Below, one piece after another: positions 8,480 to 18,110 of a stretch of 64,000 bases of DNA (position 1 is its first letter; each line of letters starts with the position of its first letter). The stretch covers positions 1 through 64,000 of the forward strand of contig JBEKBO010000002.1 in assembly GCA_050015355.1 (NCBI GenBank), in the 5' to 3' direction. Origin of the DNA: CAWBRT01 sp050015355. Lineage in GTDB: Bacteria > Acidobacteriota > Terriglobia > Terriglobales > Acidobacteriaceae. The notes under the pieces were generated by a model. It was not told the origin of the DNA. It did not search any database and saw only the letters and a program-made list of their open reading frames with translations. Position numbers and translations under genes: made by a program.

Positions 8480-9640
8480 CTATGAGGCAACCGCCTTCTT
8501 CTGGTCCGCCCGGAAGCGCAGCAGCGCGGCGATATGTCCCGCCGCCTCCAATTCACGATCGTCTCGCACGTAGACGACCTCTATGCCTCCGCGCAGTGCC
8601 GCTCCCAGGATCGCATCGCTGATGTCCTCCACTTCGCTGACGGGATGCGAGCAGATTGCGCAGTTAGGCTGCACCTTCATGTCTACATGTCCGCAGTTGC
8701 GGCACTCGGCGCCGGGGGCCTGAAAGTGCTCTCCCAGCAGCAGTGTTTGAATCTCTCCGCTCTCCAGCGAGCGCAGCACGCGCCGCAAGCCGACTGCCCC
8801 GCGAGCCTTCCGCTGTGCTTCTCCCAGCACCTCCCGCACGAGCCCTCGGTGCCGGCTCAGTTCGTGCTCGCCCAGCAGCCGTTCGAGGTTGACTTTCAGT
8901 TGCTGAGGAGTCGCCGAAGCCGGATCGACATGGAAGCGGCCAACCAGGTTCTTCTTAAGGTAAGGATGCAGCACGGGCTCGAACTCTGCCCAATTCTCGT
9001 CGCGGATTCCCACCGCCAGGCTCTCGCAACTGCCGCGTTCGAAGAATTTCAGAATCGTATCCGCCACCTGTTTGTAGTGCTGCTTCGCAAATTCGGAAGC
9101 ACGCCGGGAGATGTGTCCGGCATCGTAGCCTCCCCCTCCCGTGCTCTCGCCCACTCGCGGCGGCTCGTTGAAGAACCCGATAACCTCCTTGCAGATTTCG
9201 TTCTGGTAGTCGAAAAGCCGCGCCTTGCTGCGATCCACCACGCAAACGCACACCTGCGGGTTCGCCTCCAGCAGCGGCGCCAGAGGCCGCAGATGAAATC
9301 GACGATTGATAACCACTCTCGTTTTGTCCAGCCATGCCGGAATGTCGAACTCGCGCCAGAAGTTCTGTGACGCGTCGGCAAACACCGCCTTCGCCTTCCC
9401 GGCGTTGCCGTGGAGACGTTCCGCCAGCTCCAGAATCCGGCTCAGGTCGGCGCGCGCATAATCGTTGCGGCCCTCTTTCTCGGCTTCGCGAAGCGCCTCA
9501 CGCCCCAAATCCTTCACCAGGATCGCCTCGTCCCGGTGAGACTGGTTTGGCGGTGTGTCGGGCTGATAGTAAAACGTGACTGCACATCCTTTTGCCGATT
9601 GAAATTCGGCCAAAGCGCGGATTTCTCTTCGCGTAATCAT
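8480..9640 (-). CDS. baeRF family protein (bacterial archaeo-eukaryotic-type release factor relative)
   Basis: 386 residues from ATG 9640, which follows GAGGAGAGG at good spacing. GTG 9646 is the alternative. The middle domain (VCVCVVDRSKARLFDYQ, then a Gly-rich loop and HISRRASEFAKQHYKQVADTI split by short loops) and the C-terminal domain with two Cys pairs (CRNCGH and CAICSH, about 318-336) match the eRF1/Pelota-like domains of baeRF proteins. The ending (GGIEVVYVRDDRELEAAGHIAALLRF) is typical of the eRF1_3-like domain. These proteins are predicted, not proven, to act on ribosomes in rescue or dormancy. It lies 40 bases downstream of the HPF-sigma fusion, on the same strand. Confidence 0.82.
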   Translation of the reverse strand: MITRREIRALAEFQSAKGCAVTFYYQPDTPPNQSHRDEAILVKDLGREALREAEKEGRNDYARADLSRILELAERLHGNAGKAKAVFADASQNFWREFDIPAWLDKTRVVINRRFHLRPLAPLLEANPQVCVCVVDRSKARLFDYQNEICKEVIGFFNEPPRVGESTGGGGYDAGHISRRASEFAKQHYKQVADTILKFFERGSCESLAVGIRDENWAEFEPVLHPYLKKNLVGRFHVDPASATPQQLKVNLERLLGEHELSRHRGLVREVLGEAQRKARGAVGLRRVLRSLESGEIQTLLLGEHFQAPGAECRNCGHVDMKVQPNCAICSHPVSEVEDISDAILGAALRGGIEVVYVRDDRELEAAGHIAALLRFRADQKKAVAS

Positions 9641-9680
9641 CGACACCTCTCCTCAATTCATTTTGACTCGTCTCAATTGT

Positions 9681-10721
9681 TCAGGCGGATTTGGAATGCT
9701 CGATCAGTTTGTTCCTCAATTGCTCGGCAACCGGCAACGCCTTCCGTAGCTGTTCGCGGGCTTTCGCAATCGACGCTCGAACCTCTTCCGGCTTGCGCTC
9801 GGTAATGACGGCGATTTCCTGTGCGGTGAACCCTTCCATCGTGAACAGGATGAAAGCTTCCCGGTCTTCGTGATGCGCGTTGCGTAGAACCGCCTCGATC
9901 ATTCCCATCACTTCGTCGCTGGCGGCGATCTGCTCCGGGGTCGCGGTTCCACCGTCGGGAATGACGTCCTCGTTGGTAAGCATTTCGTCGGGCTGATGGA
10001 ACTGGAACATCGCGTCGTCGCTGCCGGTAGCCTCTTCTCGCTTCACGCTCGAGTCCAATTCCACTTCACCCTCTGCGCCGCGAGCTTGCTCCGCCAGGCG
10101 ATCGATGGCGGCCCGCGCCAGAAAATAAAGCCACGGCTCCAGCGTCACCTTCTCGGGTTTTTCCGTGCGGCCATCCAGCGCATTGGCGATGGCCTCGCTC
10201 ATTACCTCCTCTGGTGTTATCTGTTGCACATACACTTGCCCGCTGTTGTTGCGGTAGCGAAGTTCCCGCTCCACGAAGCGCTGCAATTTCTCCAGATTCG
10301 CATTCAGCCAGCCGTTGATGTCCTGGGCGGAGACGACATCGGCCTGCACCGACGCCAATGTCTCTTCGAACGGCACTTGCGATTCCGCGCGGCCAGCCGG
10401 GCGCCGCCGGCGCGGCCACTTGTACGCGGCCCGCAGATGATCCATGTGCTTCGCCAGTTGCTCCTTCAGGCTGTCGAAACAACTTTTGATCGCGCTCGAC
10501 GCCGTGTCGCTGACTTCGCGCGCGGCCAGTTGCCCCGATGGCAATCGCAAATTCAGCGCGACGTTAAAGCCCATCTTCGGGTGCTCGTCGACCGAACCAT
10601 ACAGCGAAATCATGTCGGGCCGAAACACTTGCAGACGTTTTTGCAGTTTTTCAATTCGTTGGGTGATGAGATTTTCGAGATCGGCGGTCTTAGAGAGTTT
10701 GTACGTGAAATGGACATTCAT
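9681..10721 (-). CDS. fusion of a ribosome hibernation factor (HPF/RaiA) domain to a sigma70-like region 2 and region 4
   Basis: 346 residues from ATG 10721; the frame extends to 10778 without homology. Residues 1-100 resemble the S30AE/HPF fold: MNVHFTYK, IEKLQKRL, LYGSVDEHPKMGFNVALNLRLP, then a helix. Residues about 145-212 resemble sigma70 region 2: FVERELRYR, PEEVMSEAIANAL, then LEPWLYFLARAAIDRLAEQAR. Residues about 270-330 resemble region 4: HHEDREAFILFTMEGFTAQEIAVI and an SIAKAREQLRKAL-type helix. A basic linker KWPRRRRPAGR joins the parts. HPF domains bind the 30S subunit and sigma regions bind RNA polymerase, so the protein could link stationary-phase ribosome silencing to transcription. 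That role is inferred. Confidence 0.85.
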   Translation of the reverse strand: MNVHFTYKLSKTADLENLITQRIEKLQKRLQVFRPDMISLYGSVDEHPKMGFNVALNLRLPSGQLAAREVSDTASSAIKSCFDSLKEQLAKHMDHLRAAYKWPRRRRPAGRAESQVPFEETLASVQADVVSAQDINGWLNANLEKLQRFVERELRYRNNSGQVYVQQITPEEVMSEAIANALDGRTEKPEKVTLEPWLYFLARAAIDRLAEQARGAEGEVELDSSVKREEATGSDDAMFQFHQPDEMLTNEDVIPDGGTATPEQIAASDEVMGMIEAVLRNAHHEDREAFILFTMEGFTAQEIAVITERKPEEVRASIAKAREQLRKALPVAEQLRNKLIEHSKSA

Positions 10722-11121
10722 GCATGGGCTCCGGTACAGGAGTGGTTCCCATAGTCCTGTTGTCCGGGAATTGTACACCTGCTGTTACAGAAGCAAAGGA
10801 ATAAAAGACAGTTGCTTCCGAACGAAGGAAACCCTCGGTAAGTGCGGGACTTGCACGTGGTCTGCCACTCAGTTATCCGGCCGGCAGCACACCCAGGACC
10901 TCAGGAATCAGGACTCAAGAGCGCCTCCGGTCCAGAACTTCTAAGGCCTTTCCAGGCACAAAAGAGCCGCCAGCAAGGTCCAAAGTGAAGCGGATGCCTC
11001 AGGCTGGTTTGCTGGTGCCCCACGTTCGCCCGTCTTTGGCTAACGTGGGGTAGTTTCTTTCTGAATCGTACGTTATCCGGATGTCGCGTGGGGGATGAAG
11101 GGCGTCCAAGCGTCCGCCCTG
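10722..11121. other. 400-bp spacer with a single hairpin repeat
   Basis: No gene is recognised. A perfect hairpin repeat lies at 11018-11050: CCCCACGTT (11018-11026) with AACGTGGGG (11042-11050), with inner GCC/GGC. The promoter of the HPF-sigma gene must lie in the left part (10722-10850), but no convincing -35/-10 pair was seen. Confidence 0.6.
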
Positions 11122-12285
11122 CTAGACAGCAACCGTGAACGAAGTCTCGTCCCGAGTCACCCGCCGATACAGCGTGTCGCGCTCCAGCGGTTCCCGTCCC
11201 GCTTCCTTGATCAGCCTGATCAAATCATGACGGCGCAGCCCCTGAGGCGTCGTCGCTCCCGCATCGTGATAGATTTTTTCCTCCACCACCGTGCCGTCGA
11301 TGTCGTCGGCTCCAAAGCGCAGCGAAATCTGCGCCACCTTGGGAGTCATCATCTGCCAGTAGGACTTGACGTGCGGAAAGTTGTCCAGCACCAGCCGCGA
11401 GACCGCTATCTGCTTGATGTCCTGCATACCGGTGGTGGTGGGCAGATGTTCCAGCATGGTATTGGCGGGATGGAACGAGAGCGGAATAAAACATTGGAAC
11501 CCATGGGTCTCGTCCTGCAGGGCTCGCAGCTTCACCAGGTGATCCACCCGATCCTCGTCGTTCTCGATGTGCCCATAGAGCATCGTGGCGTTCGACTTCA
11601 GTCCGATTTCGTGAGCGATCCGCGCTGTTTCCAGCCACTCGCCGCCGTCGATCTTGTGGTCGCAGATGATCGAGCGCACCCGTTCGGAGAAAATTTCCGC
11701 GCCTCCGCCGGGCATCGATTGCACTCCCGCCTCTTTCATTTTCAGCAGCGTGTCGCGGATGGAGAGCTTGGCGCGCTTGGCAAAAAACGCAATCTCCACC
11801 ATGGTGAACGCCTTGAGGTGCACCTTCGGAAACCGCTCCCTGAGCCCGCGAACCAGGTCGAGAAAATATTCCAGCGGCAAATCCGGGTGCAGGCCGCCCA
11901 CTATGTGGAACTCCGTCACCGCTTCCGTGTAACCTGAAGCCGCCGCGCGCCACGCCTCCTCCAAAGCCATTGTGTAGGCCCCGGGAACGTCTTTTCTGCG
12001 GCCGAAGGCACACAGCCGGCAAGCCGCTACGCAAACGTTGGTCGGGTTGATGTGCCGGTTGACGTTGAAGTACGCGACATCGCCGTGCATGCGCTCGCGC
12101 ACCTGGTTGGCCAGCCAGCCGACGGCCAGAATATCGCTCGTCTGGTAGAGGGCAAGACCATCTTCGGCCGTCAGCCGCTCCTGCCGCATCACCTTGTCGG
12201 CGATTGCGGGCAGCCTGGGATCGTCTGTCTGAAATGGGCGGTGCTTACTTTCCGGGGCGAACATCTTTTTGATGATATCGCACAA
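11122..12285 (-). CDS. mqnE: aminofutalosine synthase MqnE (radical SAM)
   Basis: 387 residues. MqnE joins enolpyruvyl-oxybenzoate to SAM-derived adenosine in the futalosine route to menaquinone. The Fe-S motif is in TNVCVAACRLCAF (C-x3-C-x2-C). Further family blocks are EFHIVGGLHPDLPLEYF, SMPGGGAEIF and ATMLYGHIEN. The HIVGGLHPDL and PGGGAEIF forms favour MqnE over its paralogue MqnC. The start could be residue 1 or the Met at residue 8. The UbiA-type gene lies just upstream on the same strand, separated by a hairpin repeat. Together they point to menaquinone as the quinone that feeds the cytochromes further along. Confidence 0.9.
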   Translation of the reverse strand: MCDIIKKMFAPESKHRPFQTDDPRLPAIADKVMRQERLTAEDGLALYQTSDILAVGWLANQVRERMHGDVAYFNVNRHINPTNVCVAACRLCAFGRRKDVPGAYTMALEEAWRAAASGYTEAVTEFHIVGGLHPDLPLEYFLDLVRGLRERFPKVHLKAFTMVEIAFFAKRAKLSIRDTLLKMKEAGVQSMPGGGAEIFSERVRSIICDHKIDGGEWLETARIAHEIGLKSNATMLYGHIENDEDRVDHLVKLRALQDETHGFQCFIPLSFHPANTMLEHLPTTTGMQDIKQIAVSRLVLDNFPHVKSYWQMMTPKVAQISLRFGADDIDGTVVEEKIYHDAGATTPQGLRRHDLIRLIKEAGREPLERDTLYRRVTRDETSFTVAV

Positions 12286-12337
12286 AGCGCGCCCATCACA
12301 GAGCCACGTCAGAACCGGTGTTCCGCAATGCCTGGTG

Positions 12338-12385
12338 CCGGGTGCCCCACATCTGCCGCAGTTAGCAGATGTGGGATTCTGATTT
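12338..12385. repeat. hairpin repeat (CCCACATCTGC type)
   Basis: CCCACATCTGC pairs with GCAGATGTGGG across an 8-base loop (12344-12374), preceded by GGTGC. It sits between the UbiA-type gene and mqnE, so it could act on read-through. Confidence 0.85.
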
Positions 12386-12399
12386 CAATGACCACCCCT

Positions 12400-13272
<873 letters not shown>

Positions 13273-13321
13273 GCGTTTATTCTAACGTGGAGACGGATGA
13301 AATCGCACGAAGCGCACTTCT

Positions 13322-13460
13322 CTGGTGCCCCACATCTGCCGTAGTTAGCAGATGTGGGACTTTGATTTCGATTCACTGAGACTTGGTGCCCCACGTTCGC
13401 TCGTCGGGGTCCCCGGCGAGGCTCGGCTCGCTGGGGTGACTGGGTTAACGTTGAGTAGTT
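13322..13460. repeat. two hairpin repeats of different type, back to back
   Basis: A CCCACATCTGC...GCAGATGTGGG hairpin (13328-13358) with its usual tail TTTGATTTCGATTCACT is followed by a CCCCACGTT copy (13388-13455). The right arm of the second copy has decayed (AACGTTGAG), and its loop holds a GGGGTCCCCGGCGAG...CTCGCTGGGG insert. They lie between divergent genes. Confidence 0.8.
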
Positions 13461-13507
13461 CGGTCGCGCTATAGCGGAGTACACTGCGGGGTAGCAAGGA
13501 GAATACG

Positions 13508-14086
13508 TTGCCCAAGAACTCGGAAGTCGAAATCAAGTTTCGTGTCGCCGACGTCCGCCGGATTGAGCAGTCCTTGACGGACGCCGGCTTTCAGTTAAAG
13601 ACTCCTCCGACGCACGAGATGAATTCACTTTACGACCGCCCAGGCAATCCCTTGCGCCGTCAGGGCGCCATTCTGCGTCTGCGCAAGTATGGAGAGCGCT
13701 GGCGGCTCACCCATAAGGCAAAGGGCGTGCCCGGAAAATACAAAACTCGCGAGGAGCACGAGACCGCCGTCGAGAACGGCCCAGAGCTCGACGCCATTCT
13801 GCGCGCGCTGGGCTATGTCCCGAGCTTTGTCTACGAAAAATTCCGCTCCGAATGGAGCGATGGCGAGGGCGAGGTTGTCGTCGACCACACGCCCATAGGG
13901 GTTGTCGCCGAGATCGAGGGCGCGCCGCGCTGGATCGACCGCACCGCCCGCGCGCTCGGCGTCGATTCTCGCGACTACATCACCAAATCCTACGGCGAAC
14001 TTTTTCTGGAGTGGAAGAAAGCCACCGGAAGCTCCGCCGCCAACATGACCTTCCGCGAATGCGGCAGCAGACGCCCTCGCTTCTGA
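13508..14086 (+). CDS. CYTH-domain protein (class IV adenylate cyclase / triphosphatase-like)
   Basis: 192 residues from a TTG start supported by AAGGAG 6 bases upstream (13496-13501). The N-terminal EVEIKF matches the E-x-E-x-K tunnel-domain motif. LRLRKYGERWRLTHK and KTREEHETAV supply the following basic and acidic strands, and VAEIEG and KSYGELF the last ones. CYTH enzymes bind triphosphate-containing substrates through two metals. Members are triphosphatases, thiamine triphosphatases or adenylate cyclases, and sequence alone does not decide which. The last ~15 residues look atypical and may be an extension into repeat sequence. Confidence 0.85.
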   Translation: MPKNSEVEIKFRVADVRRIEQSLTDAGFQLKTPPTHEMNSLYDRPGNPLRRQGAILRLRKYGERWRLTHKAKGVPGKYKTREEHETAVENGPELDAILRALGYVPSFVYEKFRSEWSDGEGEVVVDHTPIGVVAEIEGAPRWIDRTARALGVDSRDYITKSYGELFLEWKKATGSSAANMTFRECGSRRPRF

Positions 14087-14095
14087 TCCCTTTGC

Positions 14096-14420
14096 CGTGT
14101 CATCCTGAGCGAGCGTAGCGAGCGAAGAATCTATGTATTTGTTTGCAGTGCGGCCCGGGTGCCCACATATCTTCAGGAGTGTCATCCTGAGCGAAGCGAA
14201 GGATCTGCTTTTCCCTCGCACCTCAAAACAAAAGCAGATTCTTCGCTCCCCTTCGGTCGCTCAGAATGACACTTCATAGGGTTATTCCTCAAACTTCTGC
14301 GACGCGAAGTAGCCGCCCCTTGCGCAATCGTTTGCCGGGTTCCTTACGTTCCGCCCCGCGTCGGGGTCCCCGGCGAGCACCGCTCGCTGGGGTGATTGGG
14401 GGCTAACGTGGGGTAGTTTC
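14096..14420. repeat. 14.1-14.5 kb spacer: TCATCCTGAGCG elements and one hairpin repeat
   Basis: Copies of the GTCATCCTGAGCG...GAAG(A/G)ATCT element occur at 14098-14131 and 14178-14212, with an inverted copy (AGATTCTTCGCTCC...CAGAATGACA) at 14233-14272. A hairpin-type copy with a GGGGTCCCCGGCGAG/CTCGCTGGGG insert follows at 14340-14415 (right arm AACGTGGGG). No gene was recognised. Confidence 0.75.
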
Positions 14421-14478
14421 CTCCTCTGATCGCCGGGGTGTCGTCCCCGAAAACTGTGTAACCCCGTTCAGCCCCCGC

Positions 14479-14925
14479 TCACGCCGCTACGATGCTCTTC
14501 TTGCCTTGCGTGTAGCCCATCACCGCGTAGTACAGGGCGCGATCGAAGAACTGCTCCAGCGCCAGCACGAACTCCAGTTCGCTCACCAGCTCCAGCGCGC
14601 CTTCGGCCATCGCCTCGCGCTGCATGAACAGCCATAACTGTTCCTTGGCGAGCACCAGCGCCCACACGAACTGGACAATCGGAACACCTTGTTCAGCCCG
14701 GCGTATCCCGATTTTGGTGTAATACTGCTGCACGTCGAGCTCGGTCCTGGTCATCAGCCAATCGCTCAGGTTGTGGTAGAGCACTTGTACATCGTGCAGC
14801 AATTCGTGCTCTGAAATTGCCCGGAAAGAATCCGTCCGGCCTGAATTCCTGAGTTTGTCGACCAGGGTTTTGCCCAGCGTTTCACTATGCTTCTCGACCA
14901 GCCGCGCGAATTTGATTCCCAGCAT
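14479..14925 (-). CDS. RsbR N-terminal-type sensor domain protein
   Basis: 148 residues from ATG 14925, which follows GTGAGGGAG at good spacing; the frame extends to 14955. The all-helical sequence (LVEKHSETLGKTLVDKL, then LLHDVQVLYHNLSDWL, then FVWALVLAKEQLW) resembles the RsbT co-antagonist RsbRD N-terminal globin-like domain. That domain senses input for stressosome-type signalling. No STAS domain follows, so it would act alone or through a partner encoded elsewhere. Function is not established. Confidence 0.65.
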   Translation of the reverse strand: MLGIKFARLVEKHSETLGKTLVDKLRNSGRTDSFRAISEHELLHDVQVLYHNLSDWLMTRTELDVQQYYTKIGIRRAEQGVPIVQFVWALVLAKEQLWLFMQREAMAEGALELVSELEFVLALEQFFDRALYYAVMGYTQGKKSIVAA

Positions 14926-15202
14926 ATCTGTCTCCCTCACGGTCCTGAACAACAAGATGCGTATATCTGTTCAGGAGTTTCGAGTCCCTGTCAAAAGCCG
15001 AGTGCGTCGGCCGCATGCGCCGCCGGCCCCCGCACGCGCCGCCGACAACGCCATTGGCTACGGCGACCTGGACTGCCATGCCTGCGCGTTGTACATCTCG
15101 GAAGAGGTCGCAGTTGCGCATGTTGGAGCATAACGGCAAAAGGGGCAGCATGGCCGCCCCTGTCCTTGAATCCGCATCTCTCCTTTCGAATCCGCTTTGA
15201 GC

Positions 15203-17248
15203 CTATCCTCTGCCCCCAACATGGCCGCCCGAGTGAACCGTCGCACTGTCTCTACTCTTGTGGCCTTCATCATGATGCTCCGGCTTCGGTTTCGCCTCCT
15301 TTGGCGGCTTCGGCTCACTTGGCGGCTTTGGTGGTTTCGGCTCCTGCGTCGTCGGAGTCCGCTTCAGCTCCGGCGTGGCGCTGTTCTTGCCGCTCGTGTT
15401 GGTGTTCGTCGAAGTGTTGGTGTTCGTCGAAGGCGTCCCGGTAGTGGTTGTACTCGGCGGACGCGGAACCGTATTCCCGGTGACGTTGCCGCCCCCGCTA
15501 TTCTCATACACTGTTCCCTTGGTGCCAGGACCCGGCGGACGAGGAACGGTGTGCCCGCCCGTATTGCCCGTCCCGCCACCCGCGTTCACGTTTGTGCCCG
15601 TGCCAGTCGGGCCATGCGTTGCCGTCTGCTGCTGCACCCTCAGGTTATTAAGAGTAGCGTGATCCAGCGGCATGCCGTTGTTTTTGGCAAGCGCCGCTTG
15701 CTTCGCTTCGAAGCTGACAGGCCTGGCTGGCGGCGTCTGATTCGTCACCACCGTCCGCGAGAACGCCCGCGCCGGAGGCGCCCCATTCGTCAACGGGGCA
15801 TGCCCGCCGAGCACGCTTGCCTTGACCGGAGCAACCTGCGCCGTCCGTATCACCTCTCCGTGTTGCAGAGCTGACGCCGGCACGGCCACGCCAGCAGTCG
15901 CCAAGTTGTGCCCCGCTGCAAACGACGCCGTCGAAGTTGCCGTCACCGCTCCAGCCACGCCTCGATTGGCGTATTGGATAGTCGTGACCTGCGTCCGATT
16001 AACGTAGATATTGTTAATGACGGTGACATTCGTGATGCGGGTATTGCTCACGTTCACGGCGCGGAAATAGCCAATCCCCACGTGATACCAGGGGACAAAC
16101 GGCTCGCCGAATCCCAAGGGGAACCATCCCACGCCCAGGCCGACCCCAAACGACAGACCCACCCCGAAGCGCGGACCACCGTACCAGCCCACCAGCGCCG
16201 GAGCATAGATCGGACGCACATAACCAACCGGTCCGGGAGCCCATCCCCAGGCTCCGCCCCACCATACCCAGCGGCCATAATGGTATGGCGCAAAGCCCCA
16301 AACCGCGTCGTCCACCCACGTCCAACCCCAAGGCTCCACCCAGGCCCAGTGACCATAGCGGTAAGGCGCCCATCCGGGACCAATCGCCGTTGCCGACGGA
16401 TACCACACGTAACCGTAGTCCGGCGCCACTCGCCATGTGCCGTAGGTGTCGAGGTCCTCATACCCGATGACGCCCGGGGCAACGTAGCGCGCGGAAACAG
16501 AGTTGTCTTCGCGCTGATTGCGAATCTTTACCCAGTCTTCAAACCCATCTCTATCGGGAGCCGATTCCGCGGTGTGCGCCAGCGAAGCGCCGCCCGCGAA
16601 TTTGACTCGCTCGCCGTCATTCACCCGCACGGCCGTGCCCTCGCCGGTCGCTTCGCCGTGGCCCTTGCGAACCGTCACCCAGGTCGTGTCCGCATCCGGC
16701 AGCACATCGAAGCGGTATTCGCCCGCCTTCATGATGGTGAAGGCGATGTTCGGCGTATCCACTTCGTAAATCTCGCCCTTGAAAAGCCGGAACACCGTCA
16801 CGCTCAATGTGCCCTGGTCCAACTGCAGTTGCACAGACCCGTCGCTTACGTTGGTAAGCGTCAGGCTGGTTTCGGAGTTCATGCGAATGGAGGCGGTCCC
16901 AAGACTCAGCTCCGAGCGCGACTCCTTGTCGGTCCACACCCGGTCGGCCGATGTCAGAGGCCGGTTCTGCGGGGCCGCGATCCACTCATTTACGCCTCCC
17001 GGCTGAATCGAAACCTCGCCGCTCATGTACTGCAAACGCGCCACCCGCCCAGGCGGGTCCGGTGCCTGCCCTTGCTCTGGCGTCTGTGCTTGCCCATCAG
17101 AAGATGGACTCGGCGGTGGCCCTTGCACTTCCCCGACACCCGAAGCCGGACTCGGCGGCGGTGGCCCCTGCGCCAGTTCCACGCCGATGCACAACATGAC
17201 AACCAACGTCGCTGACAAAACCGCTTTCAACAGCTCCTGTCGCTTCAT
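15203..17248 (-). CDS. exported FecR-domain and DUF6600 protein with Pro/Thr-rich tail
   Basis: 681 residues. The signal peptide is at residues 1-26. A Pro-rich segment precedes a FecR-like domain (about 65-215: GEVSIQPGG, RVWTDKESRSELSLG, FTIMKAGEYRFDV). The Trp/Tyr-rich DUF6600 region follows (about 250-360, repeats of the type W-AP-Y-YG-W-W). The tail, beyond about residue 530, is low-complexity Thr/Asn/Gly/Pro and then Lys/Pro-rich with a His-rich end. Such proteins are frequent in Acidobacteriota and are probably envelope proteins. The FecR-like domain here has no sigma/anti-sigma gene beside it. Confidence 0.85.
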   Translation of the reverse strand: MKRQELLKAVLSATLVVMLCIGVELAQGPPPPSPASGVGEVQGPPPSPSSDGQAQTPEQGQAPDPPGRVARLQYMSGEVSIQPGGVNEWIAAPQNRPLTSADRVWTDKESRSELSLGTASIRMNSETSLTLTNVSDGSVQLQLDQGTLSVTVFRLFKGEIYEVDTPNIAFTIMKAGEYRFDVLPDADTTWVTVRKGHGEATGEGTAVRVNDGERVKFAGGASLAHTAESAPDRDGFEDWVKIRNQREDNSVSARYVAPGVIGYEDLDTYGTWRVAPDYGYVWYPSATAIGPGWAPYRYGHWAWVEPWGWTWVDDAVWGFAPYHYGRWVWWGGAWGWAPGPVGYVRPIYAPALVGWYGGPRFGVGLSFGVGLGVGWFPLGFGEPFVPWYHVGIGYFRAVNVSNTRITNVTVINNIYVNRTQVTTIQYANRGVAGAVTATSTASFAAGHNLATAGVAVPASALQHGEVIRTAQVAPVKASVLGGHAPLTNGAPPARAFSRTVVTNQTPPARPVSFEAKQAALAKNNGMPLDHATLNNLRVQQQTATHGPTGTGTNVNAGGGTGNTGGHTVPRPPGPGTKGTVYENSGGGNVTGNTVPRPPSTTTTGTPSTNTNTSTNTNTSGKNSATPELKRTPTTQEPKPPKPPSEPKPPKEAKPKPEHHDEGHKSRDSATVHSGGHVGGRG

Positions 17249-17404
17249 AACCTTGGGCCTCCTGTACCACTTTCCCCGGGGTTCCGGCCAATGCCGCAGC
17301 CGATATCCGCCGACTACTTCCGATCCTGAAAAGCACTTACACCGCAGGCTTTCGATCCTTATTAACCCTGCCCTTACAAGCCTGTTTCGCCGCGCTCAAA
17401 CTTC

Positions 17405-18085
17405 TTGGTGCCCCAGGTTCGCCCGCTGTTGGCTAACGTGGGGTAGTTTCTTGGCTTGGTGCCCCACATCTGCTGTAGTTAGCAGATGTGGGATTCTGAT
17501 CTGCCAAGTGCCGGGTGCCCCAGGTTCCGCTCCGCTAGCCTGCGGTAGTTCCGCCCTAGAGTGTAGATCGAAAAGACACCGCTCGCAGCGCCTTTATCTA
17601 CTTGCTTGGTGCCCCACGTTCGCCCGTTTTTGGCTAAAACGTGGGGTAGTTTCTTGCTGGTGCCCCACATCTGTCGCGGTTAGCAGATGTGGGACTTTGA
17701 TTTCGATTCACTGGCGCGCGGTGCAGCGGGCGCCGGGTGCCCCAGGTTCCGCGCCGCGCAGTTCGGCGCTAACCTGGGGTCGTTCCGCCCTAGAGTGTAG
17801 ATCGAAAAGACACCGCTCGCAGCGCCTTTATCTACTTGCTTGGTGCCCCACGTTCGCCCGTTTTTGGCTAACGTGGGGTAGTTTCTTGCTACCCCAGGTT
17901 CGCCCAAGTCGTGTCATTCTTAGCCAAGCGAAGGACCTGCCGCCGGTGCCCCACATCTGCTGTAGTTGGCAGATGTGGGATTCTGATTTCGATTCACTGA
18001 TGGGTGCCCCAGGTTCGCCCGAGTCGGGGTCCCCGGCGAGGCTCGGCTCGCTGGGGTGACTGGGCTAACCTGGGGTAGTTTCTTC
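17405..18085. repeat. dense repeat array filling the 17.25-18.11 kb spacer
   Basis: About nine hairpin copies in tandem alternate between the CCCCACGTT/AACGTGGGG, CCCCAGGTT/AACCTGGGG and CCCACATCTGC/GCAGATGTGGG types. Examples are 17410-17445, 17463-17492, 17611-17646, 17667-17696, 17740-17779, 17845-17878, 17949-17979 and 18006-18076. A 111-bp stretch (17548-17658) is repeated at 17782-17890 with a 2-base difference. The array lies downstream of nothing but between the FecR gene start and the SecA gene end. No gene was recognised. Confidence 0.85.
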
Positions 18086-18110
18086 GCTTGAGCAAGTGAA
18101 GCAGTTACAC

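Noticed and set aside
10780..11010. A tRNA or small RNA gene in the spacer after the HPF-sigma gene
   Set aside because: No cloverleaf or GTTCRA-type T-arm was found by eye; only weak, unconnected inverted segments.
15908..17215. Plus-strand 435-residue frame opposite the FecR/DUF6600 gene
   Set aside because: Arg/Pro/His-rich antisense artefact of a high-GC gene; the minus-strand protein has signal peptide and domains.
17479..17907. Short minus-strand frames with endings such as KNGRTWGTK
   Set aside because: Translated hairpin repeats. They recur wherever the repeat does and explain several false N-terminal extensions, such as that of the AlaX-type gene.
17405..18085. CRISPR array
   Set aside because: Repeats are palindromic, unequal in spacing, of several types and partly nested; no uniform spacers and no cas genes.
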